Source of the DNA: Pogostemon cablin
Taxonomy: Eukaryota > Streptophyta > Magnoliopsida > Lamiales > Lamiaceae
Assembly (NCBI GenBank): GCA_023678885.1
Contig: CM043000.1
Location: 21,498,729 to 21,562,728 of the forward strand
DNA length: 64,000 nt
Direction of reading: 5' to 3'
The notes beneath the pieces are model-generated. The model was not told the DNA's origin. It searched no databases and saw only the letters and a list, made by a program, of their open reading frames with translations. Position 1 is the first letter of the stretch, and the number at the start of each line of letters is the position of its first letter. The position numbers and the translations under genes were made by a program. Shown here piece after piece: positions 11,129 through 24,831 of this stretch.

Positions 11129-14100
11129 TTAGATATCGCCCCTATCTTCATCTCTCATCAAGTTGGGACCGTCGTCCCTGTCTTCATCTCTCATCACATT
11201 GGGACCATCATCAAACCCTGAACCTGGAGCGAGCTCATTTAGATCAAGAAAACGCCTTTTTCTCACACCATCAACTTCTGTTCGTTCTCCATTATTTTTT
11301 TCTTCAGTTGGACTTTTTTTCTTTTCTTCGACAGTCTCAGTAAGTTGCTCCTCATTAGGATCAATGACACGGATACTCTGCTTATTAATTTTCTCATCAG
11401 AATTATGATTCTCTCTTGAGAACTCATTATCACTTAAATAATGAGGTTCCCATAATGCGGCATTAGATTTCTCAGGTTTCATTGAATCATTATCAGATTC
11501 AGACATTTCGTATCGCCTAAAATCGATACGAGGTCTGGTTGCCCTTGTACTACCCCTCTGACGGTGGTGCTCCTCTGCAGGCTGATTGGCATGGATCTCC
11601 TGCTCATCGATATATTCTTCAGAATCTTGACTAGCCATTGAGAAATCTTCATTGTCACTGGAATAAGAGTGCTTGCCTAATGCATTTGACTTTTTGGGTT
11701 TCAGTGACTCGGTATCAGATTCCGACATCTCATATTGCCTATAATTGACACGAGTTCTAGCACTAGCAGCCCTTTTACTGCGCCTGAGACCTGATTGGAG
11801 CTCACCAACTGACCTCGATTTTGTTTCCCGCCTAGTGCGGCCAGACAATGGTTTGACTCTACGAGGCTCATCACTATCCTCGCTCATACTTAAGATATCA
11901 TCTTCTTCGTCCTCCTCTTCCTCATGATTTTCTTCATCCCAGTTATATTCTTCATCGCCTTCTGAGCTACTGGACGTCTTCCTTCGTTTTCGTTTCCTTA
12001 GATATTCATCATCATAAACAACTTCCCCCACTATATCATCATCACTGTCAAAATCTGCCTCATTATCTGAGATCGCTTCCACAAAGTCTTTCACTGAATA
12101 CCGTTGAGGTCTCTGCCTCCGGCGATCACTACAAGTCACAATACGATTGACTTATATTCTGAGATAAATATAATTTAAGATGTTTGCAAGGAAAAGCATA
12201 TTTTGCCCATGCACTTGCAATATTTTTGGTTTTTGCCTGCAAAACTTAATTTCTACATTTCTATTAACTTTTGCCTCCTCAATGAGGGGGAAAAGTAGAA
12301 CAAGAATAAATTGTGCAGGGAACTGAGCAAAAATAGTGAATATGGAGTGCATGGCTAAGGCAAAATGTGTTTGTCTTATTGTACATGTTAATTGAGGATG
12401 ACCGCACTCTTGTTGAAGGTTGAAGAAAATAAACTGTATAGTACCTCCGGTCCAATGTTTGAGTTTTCTGATCATAATAAAACTCATCATCCCCCAGTGA
12501 TGCTGGAGACAAGGGGGCAAAGGAGGTAGGTTGAGTATGTTCAGAAAGGCCATTAAATCTACCAATTGTAGAAACTTCAACTCTCGCACGAGTTTCTCTT
12601 CCATCAAAAGTTTCTGGGTTTGGCTGCTGCATCCTGATACACATTGTAGGAAGAAAGATATGAGAATTTCCACATAAATATAAAGAGATGTAGTTTTGTA
12701 AGTTCACAAATTTCTGGGAGATAAAAACCATACTTGGTGACCTTTAAAGCTTCATTTATCGACCGATCATAATCATCTGCACAAAAGAAACAGACAAAAG
12801 TGATATGGAGATGTGTTAAAACCACAAACAACTAAATGAAGTAGGCGAATATGTTACATACCGAAAGTATAAGTGACAGGTTTTCTATCACGCATAGAAC
12901 GTCCAGCTCCAAGACCATCCACACTAATCATGCTATCAAGCATCAGTGCTTGTCTATGTTGTTTCTTTAACAATTTCTCCTTTCTCTGAAGGAAAAGCAC
13001 TTCTTAGCCAACAATCAAATATGAGAGAGATGGTGAACTGAGAGGCTTATAATGAGCAAAATAATAGTAAATGCATAGTAACTATATTTTTTGTTGAAGA
13101 ACAGTAGATCACCTTGTGGACCTTCTCAATTTCAGGAAGCATGTCTCTTTTCAACTTTTTCCCAACGGAAACCTCTGTTCTATTGTTACTTGAAAAAAGT
13201 TTCTCCTGCAGGAACAGGTGTAATATTAATATAAAGCAAGTTAAGAAATATTCGCTTTCTCTTTTATAATAAGGTAAATTCCTATGTGATTAAGAACTCC
13301 AACTCAAGTCATAAGTCGAAGAAGTAGAAATTTATTTCAGTAACCAATACTGACTCATAGTATCAAATTTAGATTGTATTTGACGGATTGACCTATATTC
13401 TCACTCAAGTATATATATTTATTTTAGCAGGTTTGAGATATACAAGTCAAAATATAAAGTAATGAGCCTACCATATGTTCTTTTAATACAATTTGTTTAG
13501 ATAATGTAAAGTCAGTTAGAAGGCAAAACCATCAAGATAGTAGCAGAGAAGCTTACTTATCCCAGATTTTAAATCCACTCGCAATGCTTTTATATCAAAG
13601 TTACATAAAGTATCAAATTCTAACTTCTTGACATTAGAACTCTTGTTCATCTAGCATCCTGAGTTTCACTATTCAAACAAGTAGCTAGGTTGCATAACAT
13701 GCTCTGTCAAAAAAAAAAGAAAGATTGCATACCATGCATCCAAAGATCAAACGCAGGGAAATGCATATGTAGGAGCAGTTCAGTCTAGTAGAAATTTGCT
13801 ATGTAACTTTTTTCTTCAGCAAGTGCTATTCACAACAAAAACCCTCATGATTAAAATCAGCTCTTGTATAACCTCCAAAAATTTGCAAGAAAAGGAAAGA
13901 ATATTATCAAGAATGAAATTAAGTAAAAAATTGAGCATTATTCTTGATTCGGCAAAATTTCACATGTTCTCCTTTCATGATACTATGAAGTTTAATGACT
14001 ACTCAGCATGGAATTTGTTCTAGTATTAAAATTTGATATGAAGAACTGAAATTCAATCAAGACTTACAGAAACGTTCTGGAATTCATCTAAATTTGTGGC

Positions 14101-17100
14101 AACTGCTTCCCACAGATATGAGGAATGAGGAATAGGTGGAATATTCCTTCCTCTTCCTTTTTTCACCTCAACTTTTCTAATCTCTCTGTATAGACGATGG
14201 CCAATGATTGGATCATCTTCATACCTACATAATAACAAAGATATCAATAGAACTCCCAAATCATAATTATCCAATAAATTTATAGAAATAAAACAAGTAA
14301 AAGAAAATCCCTAAGCAAAAGCAAAAGTAAGAGCCCTTTACATAGTTGAACCAAAAATAGAAACAGCATCATAAGAGAATGAAAATTGAACTACAAAAGA
14401 ACTATATGTTACCAATATGAGACTCCATAAGAATCACCACCTAGTCGTTCTTTGCGGAAGGTCGAAAGCGGAACGGCATGTTTAATTGAGTTATCTATAT
14501 AGTTTCGTAAATCTTCTTGCTGCAGATGACAATCACAAGCAATTTAGCATTACTAGCATCAATGTGAGCAAAAATATCAATTATACAGTTAAATAATCTG
14601 AACTTAACGTTAACACAAAAAAGAAGGCTTGACAAAGTAGTGAATAAGTGACACTTAAAGATTTTTTTTTATTTTTTTTTATTTTATTGTTTAGCATGTA
14701 TCCATAAATTTGACAAATAATGTGTATGACTAAATATACAAGATCTAGCAAATCAAGAACATGTCATTTAGCAATTTGCCCCTGAAACTCCAATAAATTT
14801 TCTGATAACATGCTGCCAATAAAAGAGAGAGAAATATAGTTTCGTATTAAGTTGACAGCCCCTCATAAAAGTACTTGAGATTCTACTTATTTCATAAACT
14901 ATTTATTAAATAGCTGACAGATAAGTTATTTATACATCATGGTCTGTTTATAAAAATCTTAAACTCACAACATCATTGTCATATTCACAAGTTAAAAAAC
15001 TAGTTCAACTGGCAGTGAAATCCAAACAAATCCCATCCCATTTAGAAGCAACTAGCAAGGCAGATGTGATTGCAATTGAAAACCACATGAACGGAAAAAC
15101 ATTTACAACTATAGACAAATTATCCAACTCATAACTCAAAACACTGAAAACAAGTCATATTTTAATGAAGGCCATAGTCCTTTTTTAAGGCTAGGATGAA
15201 GTGCTTTGAAGTGACTAATTCAATAAATAATACCTCCCCCCTGATATCACATAATGCCTTCAGAATAATCACCCGCACTCCAGGATCAAGAGCATTGTAT
15301 GACTCTACTTCAGTGCTGAAACAACAAAAGGAAAATTTTTGTAAGCCTGTAAAAATATTTGCTTTCACTAAAGCACAAGCAAACAAATGTGGACTTTGTA
15401 AAGATACTTCTTTTACTTACCCATGTGATGCGACTATAGGTAGATCACCTTCTGCAACCTGAAATAAGAAACCAGACTAAATTAAATCCAATATTGCTGT
15501 TAGAAAGATTGATTAAAAGTTGTTCAATGGGTAAATAATGAGATTACCCAATACCACCAATCTTTTAATTTTCTGCATAAAACAGTAATCCAAGTAGCAT
15601 GCCCAAGTGCCATTCTAGTGACAGGAGGAATTGCCTAGAAATAAAAAACAAATACACGTAAGAGAACTGCTTACTTTATCAACAAACAATGTTTAAGAAA
15701 TGTGTACTTCAAAATTGAAGACATTATATATACATAGGATCAAGAGGAAAGAGCACACATAACCTAGAGAAATTCTCACCTAGAATCATGATATATTGAA
15801 CAGTCAACAGTGGAATATAATGATAATGAAGTATTTTATGGTTTACAGTTACGCTGTATGTAACCTTTTTATGTTAAACTCTATGGTTAAGTATTGTGAA
15901 TACTACTTTGTAGGCATCATTAAGAGAGTCTATCAATGGACATGAATATGCATAATATATTTTTGAGATTTCTAATAGATGAGCAATATTGCACTAGCAA
16001 GTATATATACTTATAAAACCAATATAGTCTATGGAAAGCTTCTGCCAAAAGATGAAGAGCCTGTCATAGAGTCCCTGATAACATGTAGCAAGGAAAAAAC
16101 TTGGCACATGTTTGCAATTGCATGCATGTAGCTTCAACAATAGGTGTACAAATATGGTAATCAAGTCGTTCAATTTCCAATCTCAACCAAGGATCATGTA
16201 ATAACTGTCAACTATAGACATTTCTCATCTTAGTTCTTACACTTTTATTGCAAAAGGAATTCTGTCCCAGCATATATATCAAACATTAACTGAAGTCGAT
16301 GACAAGAGTCTTACTCGTCAATGGACATCAGAATCCTTTGGAAATACGTATCAAAGTTCCATGTATAGCTCAGAAAATAACAATGAGTTGTCCCTCAAGA
16401 TTCTAATGATCTATTCACTCAGCACTACTTCCTCACTCCTTTAGATCTATAGAAAGGGATACACCTAAGGATTCCAATGCTGTGAAGAATACAATAGCTT
16501 TCCAAATAAAATCCAGTAAAAGTCCTCTATAGTATTGGGTATTAGGCTAATTTCTAGTTTCAATTATCAACATGAAAAAGAATCAAAAAGACAAATGACA
16601 TGAAAAAAAAGGCAGATAATATAAAGATAAGGCAAAGGAGGTATATCCTTAATATATATATATATATATATATATATGTATACATATATATGTATACATA
16701 AAATCCTAAGCTCCTGGATCTAACGATGGTCATAATTCATTCATAGGTTTCAGGATTTTTCACCAATAGATCATTTATGTTGTTCAAACCAGGTGCAGAT
16801 AAACTTTTCATCCAAAAATATACAACATGCTCACTCATCATGAACAAAATAATCCCCACCTAGAATTCTAGCAGACACCCCAACTCTAGAGTACTAAAAT
16901 AAATAGGAGATATCACAACCTAAAGACAAAGTTACAATACAGAATAATGAAAATCCTACATCAAGAAAATCAACTATAACTGCGACTTAAATAACAATGA
17001 ACACTCACCTGATATGGTAACAAATTTTGGCTAACAAAAGCATACTGACAAAAAAACCTTTAATGATTATAAAGTGGCACAACTAACCTTTAACAATGGC

Positions 17101-17882
17101 ATGTGTATCTCAGCCAACGTACTATTGGGAGTAATTAAAGCCGTCTCAAACTCCTCGGCTGAAAATTCCACTTTAACATTCAATAAAGGCCTAAATACCT
17201 ACACCGGACAACACAGAATAGCATGCATTAGCTTCAAAGCATAAGAAAATCCTCGTAAATTTCAAATCTTGATCATTCATAAACATACATTCAGAAAATT
17301 GAGAATGGAAGCCAACTGCCACATGGACCGTATGTTCCACCGGGGCAACTGTGTGGCCTCTGGCTCTCCGACCAACGGTGTAACTATCCTACAACATGGC
17401 AACCGTGACATTGAAGAAGAGCCATCCTCCACCCCATTCTCCTCCTCCTCTGCCACCTCCTCCTCCTCCCCCTCCCCCTTCCCTTCCTCCCGAAACCCAT
17501 CCTCCTCCTCAGACGACTCCTTCAACAACCTCTCCGCTAATCTTTGCCTCCTCTTTGACTTCTTTTTCTTCCTCTCTGCATCTGCCATAGCAGCCTCCGC
17601 CTCAGCCGCAGCCGCAGCCTGCAACCTTGCTGCCGCCCGTTGAGTACATGCCCTCGACGGCCTCTCTCTCCTACCCACTATACTGCTACTACCATTATTT
17701 TCACTTGCGCCATTCTTCACGTCACCGTTTGTGCTATTCTCCGCATGCGATTTCTTGTTTTCCAGCTTTTCCGATGAGTGGTCGCTTGGGGAGTGGATCG
17801 ATGAGTAATGCTCAGACGTGGCGGCGGGATCGGCGCCGCGATGGTCTAAAGAAGGGTTAGATGGAAGATCAAGGGCTTGCAT
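11129..17882 (-). CDS. DDR4: DDT domain-containing protein, DDR4 type (chromatin-remodelling subunit)
   Basis: The model is the complement of join(11129..12128, 12445..12633, 12734..12776, 12862..12985, 13113..13205, 14068..14224, 14413..14519, 15234..15315, 15421..15458, 15548..15634, 17088..17198, 17289..17882). All introns are GT-AG, phases agree, and the total of 2625 bases gives 874 residues. The N-terminus is Ser/Glu-rich with a basic stretch KKKKSKRRQR. GRRERPSRACTQRAA and the block RWNIRSMWQLASILNFLNVF mark the DDT region, followed by PPVTRMALGHATWITVLCRK and LDPGVRVIILKALCDIR (WHIM-like). The C-terminal third is acidic and low complexity, with a KRKRRK nuclear signal. Related Arabidopsis DDT proteins are partners of ISWI-class remodellers in the nucleus. 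The last exon has an internal duplication around YEMSESD (near 11500 and 11725) and a 12-residue tandem repeat at the end. The start is the first ATG of the conserved frame. Confidence 0.9.
16648..16700. repeat. AT-rich microsatellite in a DDR4 intron
   Basis: An (AT)n run is followed by two GTATACATATAT-like units inside the long intron between exons 2 and 3 (15635-17087). No other feature was seen in that intron. Confidence 0.8.
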
Positions 17883-20300
17883 TGAAGCAATCCAAGAATT
17901 ATTTTTTCAAACAAAGCTGGGGTTTTTTTTTTCAAAAGTACCTCAGTGATTAATTATACAAATAATAACGATGGTATTATCATCGAAGATGATTATACAG
18001 CAAAAGGTGAAAGGGGAATAACCAGATAATCATAACAATCAATGTTAGAACACAAAACAGAGCAATTTGAAATGGGTTCGGCTGTAGTGGTGTGTTCTTC
18101 CAGTCCCCTTCTTCTAGAGAGAGAACAAGAAGGTGAAATGAGGGAGACAAGGACAAACCAGTCAAGAATTTGAGAAGAAATGGAATTTGGTAATCAACAG
18201 GAAATAATGAATAAAAAATAAAACCTAAATAGATGGGGTAAATACTATGAGAATTGGGGGGTTTAATTTCTGGAGTAAAATAGTGAAATTTGATGAAAAT
18301 TGAGAGAAGAAGAAAGAAATTAAGGAAGTTGAAAGTTTTATTCTAAGGTTAAAGGTTGTAGTTTTGGGGGGCAGGAAGAGCCATTCGTGGTAGATTTCGT
18401 TTATCACGTTGTCCCTTACGACGTCGTATGGAGGTTTTCTTGTGGTAGTACGAATTTCTGATTACCTGAAATCAACAACGTGTCTTATAAATACACCTCA
18501 TCCAGAATTTTATTTTGTTTTAAGAATCTCGTGTTAGATAGAGGAAATAAACTAATACTACTACTTATTTATTTATCAATTAAAAGCAGAAATTTGAAAT
18601 CATACCAATGTGTTTTCCATTAAAAATAAAATACATTTAATTATCAACATAAAAAGATACGGATAAAGTTGTATGAAATAAGAGTATTATTGATCCTAGC
18701 TTATCATTTATCAGGTTACTAATTAATAGTAACCCTCTATCCCATAGAAATTGACACACTTTCCATTTTAGTTTGTCCCACTAAAGTAGACAAATTTCTT
18801 TTTTAATACATGGACCCACACAAAAAAAACAATTAATTTATTCTCATGGATCCCACGTATCACCTCTAATACAATTATCCACTACACATTAAATATTATT
18901 TTTCTCACTCCACTTTACTCCACTTTACATTAAATTATTATACTTCTTAATCTCCATGCCCAAAAAAATTATACCAACTTTTATGGGATTGAGGGAGTAA
19001 TTAATTCGTAAATTGGTATCTGGAAATAAATAAAAATGTACATCCATAATATATTGACAAAAAACTATAAGTAATGCTTTTGTTTTAATGTAAAAATATC
19101 ATTTAGCCACTCGATTCCACAATTATATTTACACTATATTATCATTCATCACAAAATCACAGAGTCTCAAATCTTGTTGATGTGAGATGAATGTATTAAA
19201 GTATAACTTAAATAATTAATATTTATTTGTAATTAAAATATATTAATTGAAAGTATTATGAATGATTTATTAAATTATAATTTTAAGATGTTATAATATT
19301 ATTCACTATAAACATATTGCATCTATTATATAATAATTATACATAGGATGTCAAATATACCCTTCTCATGTTTGAATTGCCCCATAATAATTAGCTAGCA
19401 CCCCTTTTTAAAATACTACCTAAATCCAATTATTCAATATTATATACACTTTAACATTAAAATTATCAATCTCATGACCTACTTTAATTTAATTTATTAG
19501 TACTTAAAAAAGTTACTTTACCTAGAAAATCAATAAAATTAGTTAATTAAATAAGTTTTCAGTATCTAAACAATACACTGAATACAGCAAGTTTTTCTTA
19601 AAATTTGGTTTTTATGAGGGTAGACAGAGAAATTGAAAGTTAAGAAAGTTGATGGGCTTGGCCCAATATTATTGCTATTAAACTAAGCCCATGTTCACTT
19701 ATTTCATGCCCAATACAATGCCTACTTCAAATAGAAGTAATAGTTGATGGTTAAATTATGGAATAAAAATAAGTGAGCCAACTATAGAGGCAATTTATGT
19801 CATAATAATGTTTGTCGAATTCCCTATCTAACAAGTGTGTTCCATACTCATATTCCATAATATCGTTATACGGTACAAATAAAAGTCACTTGCTAAATTT
19901 GTGATGAAGCGAACAGAAATGAATGTAAGAGAAAAGACAAACAATTGGGAACCTATTTTCAACTATTAATTTTTAGTAAATGAAAATTTACGAGATATAA
20001 ATTATTATTCTTTTAAATAAAAAAATTACTTTTCAAATTATTGTAAACTCTAATTTATCGATTACTCTTTAATATATGAAAAATTACTTTTCAGATAGAT
20101 GAACTGTTACTAAAAATATTGTTATTCATTTAACTATTTTGTCATACTTTGAAACCATTTCTTGGTTTATGATCTTTCTACTATTGGCTTAAAAAAAGTA
20201 GTACTCCATTATTTGAATTTAAAACCTACAAATAGAAGATGCTCTTATTATGCAAATTTTAACAAATGGAAGTGGAACATGAAAGCACATAATTAGGTCA
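17883..20300. other. Upstream region of DDR4 and AT-rich intergenic DNA
   Basis: About 17883-18480 is the presumed 5' UTR and promoter of DDR4 on the - strand, with purine-rich GAGAGA stretches near 18115-18130. From 18480 to 20300 the sequence is AT-rich, with a degenerate MITE at 18732-18997. I support no gene here. Confidence 0.5.
18732..18997. mobile_element. Degenerate Stowaway-like MITE
   Basis: The ends ACCCTCTATCCCATA and TATGGGATTGAGGGAG are imperfect inverted repeats flanked by TA (18730-18731 and 18998-18999). Length (266 bp) and AT-rich interior match the MITE at 6870. It is more diverged than that copy. Confidence 0.65.
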
Positions 20301-21850
20301 TACCAAAAACAGAAGAGACAGCCATTTACTTGGATGGTCAAATTGGGTTATACTTAAAAAATCCTTGTTTACCTTTCAGGTTAAGGGTGAAGGGTTAACA
20401 CCCGAACCGAACCCTTGTTGGCCCGGTGTTAAACACATTGGTTTAATTAACAGTCCATTTTGGGCGGATAAATCGGTAGAGAATATTCACATTTGCCCTT
20501 CTTCTTCCTCCATCCTTCTTCCTCTTCACCTCTCAAATTTTGACGCTCGAAAACCTGGTACTCGTTTCCCTCAACTCTTCAATCCTGGAATCATACTTTG
20601 ATTGTTCGTCGAAATTCCACCAGAAAGAATTGGAATAGTAGTTGCGAAGAATTTAAGAGACTGACTCGTTGAGATGAAGGCCCTGCTCGAGCAGGTTTGT
20701 AGAAGTTTAGTTCAGTTCTTTCATTCACAAACATCTTACCCCTTCCCTTTCCCTTTCCCAATCGCAAGCCTTTGGCTTATATGGATAGATCCCTAGATGG
20801 AACCCCTTGAATTGCTCGACAAACCATAGATCTGATGTTCGATTTGTTGGACATCTTGGATACAGTAGCGAAGAGCACCTCTGAGTGCTATTTTCCCAAA
20901 ATTAGACATCAGATCGGAAGAGAAGATTTAATAGATTCAGAGAGTTGTCAATGAATTCTAAACCTTCTGTCCTTATGGACCTCTAGAAAGGGGGATTCTG
21001 TCAACATCTTAGTTAGGCCATTCTCCCACTCTTCCTTCCCAATAATCACTGGGTTTTTTTTTTCAATTGTTTATGCCACAAATTTAGGTTAATTTCCATC
21101 TATGAAATTTCTTGTTAAACCATGGAAATTCCCTTATACATGTGTTAATCGCAATGGTAAGTTTTAGAATTATAGGTGGCGGATGATTTCTAATTTGATT
21201 GAATGATGAAATCAGTTTCAAGTTGAGGAAATACAGAATTGAGTAAATAAGTGTAATATTGGATAAATTTTATTGGATAAATTTTACTCCTTTAGGTAAT
21301 AATAAATAAATTATAAAGTAGGTTATGTTTGTTAGGTGTGTGATATTTTTGAAATTAAGATAACTTTTGAGGTTGTTGGTTGATGTGAAATTTCCTTTTT
21401 TGGGTGGTGAACATGAGTATGAGACGGAAAAAAACGGAAAGTGTGAACATGGGACGAAAGGAATATTTTTTACCAAATTGGAGTTGAATAGCAATACAAT
21501 ATTGGGCTCATATATTTTTTTTTAAAAGTAAATTACATTTTATAAAGTTATTCTAGTAATTATGAGTCTAACTACGGTACACTGATGCATCTGCATAATC
21601 AGAGCTGTTGGATCAATTTTATATTTAATCATCACCCCTCAACAAAATAAAATAATTATATAAAAATTAATAACTATCCATTATACCTTCTATTTTACGA
21701 TCTTGGATGTCCTATTATATTTAATTGTTAGGGTATAGAATAGTTTATTCTAGTGGTCAATCATCCAACGATTTGTAACAGAAGATGTAACACCAAATGT
21801 AACAGGAGATCCAAACCGCTATTTTACCTTATAAATCTGTAGGTGCACCG
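20280..21850 (+). other. Possible orphan promoter and first exon of an unidentified gene
   Basis: After AT-rich DNA, base composition becomes balanced at about 20380-20700. A pyrimidine-rich leader (CTTCTTCTTCCTCC near 20500) precedes ATGAAGGCCCTGCTCGAGCAG (20674-20694), followed at once by GTTTGT, which could be a splice donor. No continuing exons are visible before the P450 gene on the other strand. It may be the 5' end of a gene cut off by rearrangement, or an unrecognised UTR. I cannot name a product. Confidence 0.25.
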
Positions 21851-21906
21851 GTGTACAGAGAATAACCCAATAATTATACATCTTTATTAACCTTCCATAT
21901 AAACAT

Positions 21907-24103
21907 TCAATTGGAAGGATTGTAAAGTGTTGGAATGAGGATAAGAGGAGTCTTTCTTCCGACAGCGATCCCATCCACCTCACTCATGTCCACGTCATCA
22001 GGGTTCATTCCTTCCGGCAATTTCCAATCGAAGTGGTAAAGAAGCTGAGCCAATGGAAGCTCCACGTTAGCCAACCCGAAGTTCATACCCGCACAGTTCC
22101 TCCTACCCGACCCGAACGGCAGGAATTCGAAGTCATTCCCCGCGAAATCTATCGAGCTGTTCTCGAACCGTTCGGGTCGGAAAGTTTCCGGATCCTCCCA
22201 GTACTCCGGATCCCTCCCCATGGACCAAACATTGATGATAACCCTAGTTTTATTGGGGATGGTGTAGCTGTCCACGTGGCATTCCTCCCTGCATTTCCTT
22301 GGGAGCAGCGGAAATGGCGGATGAAGACGAAGGGTTTCTTTGATCACAAGTTTCAGATATTTCAGCCCTTGGACGTCTTTATCTTCCACCGTCGTCTTTC
22401 CCTTGAAAGCCTCTCTGATTTCCGACTGTAATTTCGCCATCACCGGCGGATTTCTCATGAGCTCCGCCATTGCGCAGTCGATGGCGGTGGCGGACGTGTC
22501 GGTTCCGCCGACGAAAATGTTCTGTATGTTGGCTTTGATGTTGTCGGTTGTGAGTGGGAATTGGAGCTCCTTTTCTTTCTGTATTCTGAGAAGGACATCG
22601 ACTAAATCCTCGCCGTCGAACTCGCCCCTCCTCTTCCGGCGGTGCTCCTCCACGATGACGTCGAGAACGGCGTCGAACTGGCGTTTGATCTTCATCAGCT
22701 TGTACTTGTTCCAGCTGAACAGATGCAGCAGCTTCAGAGATGGAAACACGTCAGCAATCTCGAATCCACCCGCCATGTGCTCGAACTGCTTGAACAGATC
22801 GATCAACGAATCACGACCGTTCGTCACTTTTCCGAACGCCGCCCTGCAAGTAGTAGGGGTGCAAATGAGTTAGTCCGATCAAATGAAGAGGTGTTCAAGC
22901 CTGTTTGAAATATTAAAGTTCAAATATTATCAAACTTTAAAATATATGTTTGAGTTTGTGCCATAAACAATCGAGCTCATAATTTTATACCAAATGAGAT
23001 CACCTACTTCATTTCCATATTCCATCTCATATTTCATTCATTAGATTATTGTTATGTGTCATAATCAATGCCCAAAGTTAATCACATGCCCTAAGAGTTT
23101 AGTGATCATTTGTAGGGTATATTTTTTTTATATATATTATGAAACATCAATGAAACATCGCAGTAGAGCTACCAAATGAAATCACCTATTCCATTTTCAA
23201 ATTTCATCTCATATTCTATTAATTAGATTCTTGCTATATATCATAATCAATATCCAAAATTCATCATATGCCACAAGGATTTAATGGTCATTTGTAGGGT
23301 ATAGTAAATTTTTTATATTGTAAAATAACAATTAAACACCGGATGTGGAATAGGGAATTCAATCAGATTTTATACTTACTTTACCTAGTATTCTAATTGG
23401 AGTGGAGGTTTAAATTTTATAGAACATAAAATTTTGTTAAAACTTGTTTTGTCATTATCAAATCGAGCTCAAACATACTTTTATCGAACTATCTAGAGTA
23501 TCGAAAAATTTAGTTTGATTTTAAACCCTACCTGCAAGTGACGCTAAACGTGAACCCATACGCCATCGCCGTGAGATTGACGGCTTCTCCCCCATTGGAT
23601 GCCGAACGCACGGTTCCAATCAGACGGTCGATCTCGTCTCTCCGAATATACCCGTAAGATCTGACATTCTTCGCACTGAGCATCTCCAGAATGCATATCT
23701 TACGCATCTGCCGCCAGTACTCGCCGTACTCGCAGAATCCGACAGCGGTGTAGTCATAGAATATCAACTTGATGGCGATGCTGTCGGGACGATCGGCGCA
23801 GCAAGGATCCTGTACTCTGAGCACCTCTTTACTGGCTTCCCGCGATGAAATCACCACCGTTGGAACTTCACCGAGCTGGAGGCTCATGATGGGGCCGTAC
23901 TTTTTGGATAATCTTCGGAGTTGGCGGTGGGCCAGGCCGCCGCTGAGGTGGTGGAGGTGGCCGATCAATGGCAGCTTTGGAGGGCTTGGAGGCAGTTTAG
24001 GTGGGGATTTATGTTTGGTGATTGCCTTGATTATGAGGAATAGGAGAAAGGTTGAGAAGAGTAGGAGAGTGGTTAAGTTGATGCGAAGCTGGAACAACTC
24101 CAT
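21907..24103 (-). CDS. Cytochrome P450, CYP71 family (CYP71D-like), intact
   Basis: Two exons on the - strand, 23532-24103 and 21907-22843, join in phase to 1509 bases, 502 residues, the usual CYP71 length. Seen: an N-terminal membrane anchor (LLLFSTFLLFLIIKAI), the proline hinge PPSPPKLPLIGHLHHL, C-helix EYWRQMRKI, I-helix oxygen-binding FVGGTDTSATAID, K-helix KETLRLHP (ExxR), PERF motif FRPERF, and the haem-binding loop FGSGRRNCAG with the cysteine ligand. It is an ER-bound monooxygenase; CYP71D members often oxidise terpenoids, but the substrate cannot be read from sequence. The single phase-2 intron sits where CYP71 genes normally have one. A TATA-like CTATAAATA (plus 24230-24238) lies about 130 bases upstream of the ATG. 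A second, broken copy is at 29343-30279. Confidence 0.93.
22985..23320. repeat. Tandem duplication inside the P450 intron
   Basis: Two diverged copies of about 140-150 bases lie head to tail: 22990-23130 and 23170-23312. Both run CCAAATGA(G/A)ATCACCTA ... ATCATAATCAATRYCCAAA-like ... TCATTTGTAGGGTATA. The left copy has GTCATAATCAATGCCCAAAG and the right has ATCATAATCAATATCCAAAA. They lie well inside the intron and do not touch the splice sites. Confidence 0.75.
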
Positions 24104-24607
24104 AATTAAGAGAAACTAATGTTTTCAAGATTTGTATGTGTGTGTATATATTTTGGTGCTGATATATTGTTTGATACTTTCATTAAATGCATGTATGATA
24201 ATTGATATATATAGAATTTTTATTGCTTGTATTTATAGTGACAAAAGGCGATTAAGAGATGGGTGGTACGGTGATTGGTGGAGGAAGCAAAGTGAAGGTT
24301 TGCTACGGCGGCAGTGTAAAAAAGACAAAATAGTTCTACTACCCTCACCAAGTGGGATCCCCTATACCAAATGGAGTGCAACAGGAGATTTGAATTGCTA
24401 CCCTTACATAGAAACTTTTTTTTTTAAATTAACTTTATTGATTTTCGGAATAATGTGTTATTTATAGGCATTTCCTCTATTTCCAATTTGCAGTTCTCAT
24501 TTTGAATTGTCACATCAGAGTTTATATCTCTCTATAAAAAAAATCAAAACAATCACCCATTTTTATATATTTTTTTAAAAAAAAAAACCTTTCACACTTT
24601 CTTAGTA

Positions 24608-24831
24608 CTTCTTCCGTCCATTTTAAAGAGTTTCATTTTTTCATTTTGGGCATCCGTCTCAAGGGTCTCATTTCTTTTTTTACACACATGAGACACACAC
24701 ACCCACTAATACAACAAAAAAATGGGACTCATACCTCCACTAATACAACTACCCACTACATATTAAATAATAATACTCCTTAATCCACGTGCTAAAAAGT
24801 AAATGACACTCATTGTGACGGACGGAGGGAG
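24608..24831. mobile_element. Stowaway-like MITE, 224 bp
   Basis: The ends CTTCTTCCGTCC and GGACGGAGGGAG are flanked by TA (24606-24607 and 24832-24833). The interior is AT-rich and non-coding. The left end differs from the consensus in a few bases. Confidence 0.8.

Noticed and set aside
17269..17860. Open frames on the + strand opposite DDR4 exon 1, rich in Ser/Pro
   Set aside because: Low-complexity reverse reading of Glu/Ala-rich codons; the - strand exon is in phase with eleven others.
22033..22908. Long open frames on the + strand opposite the P450 exon
   Set aside because: They are antisense shadows of a clear P450 coding exon and show no family motif.
24132..24467. A 111-codon open frame upstream of the P450
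   Set aside because: AT-rich, no recognisable motif, and it occupies the P450 promoter.
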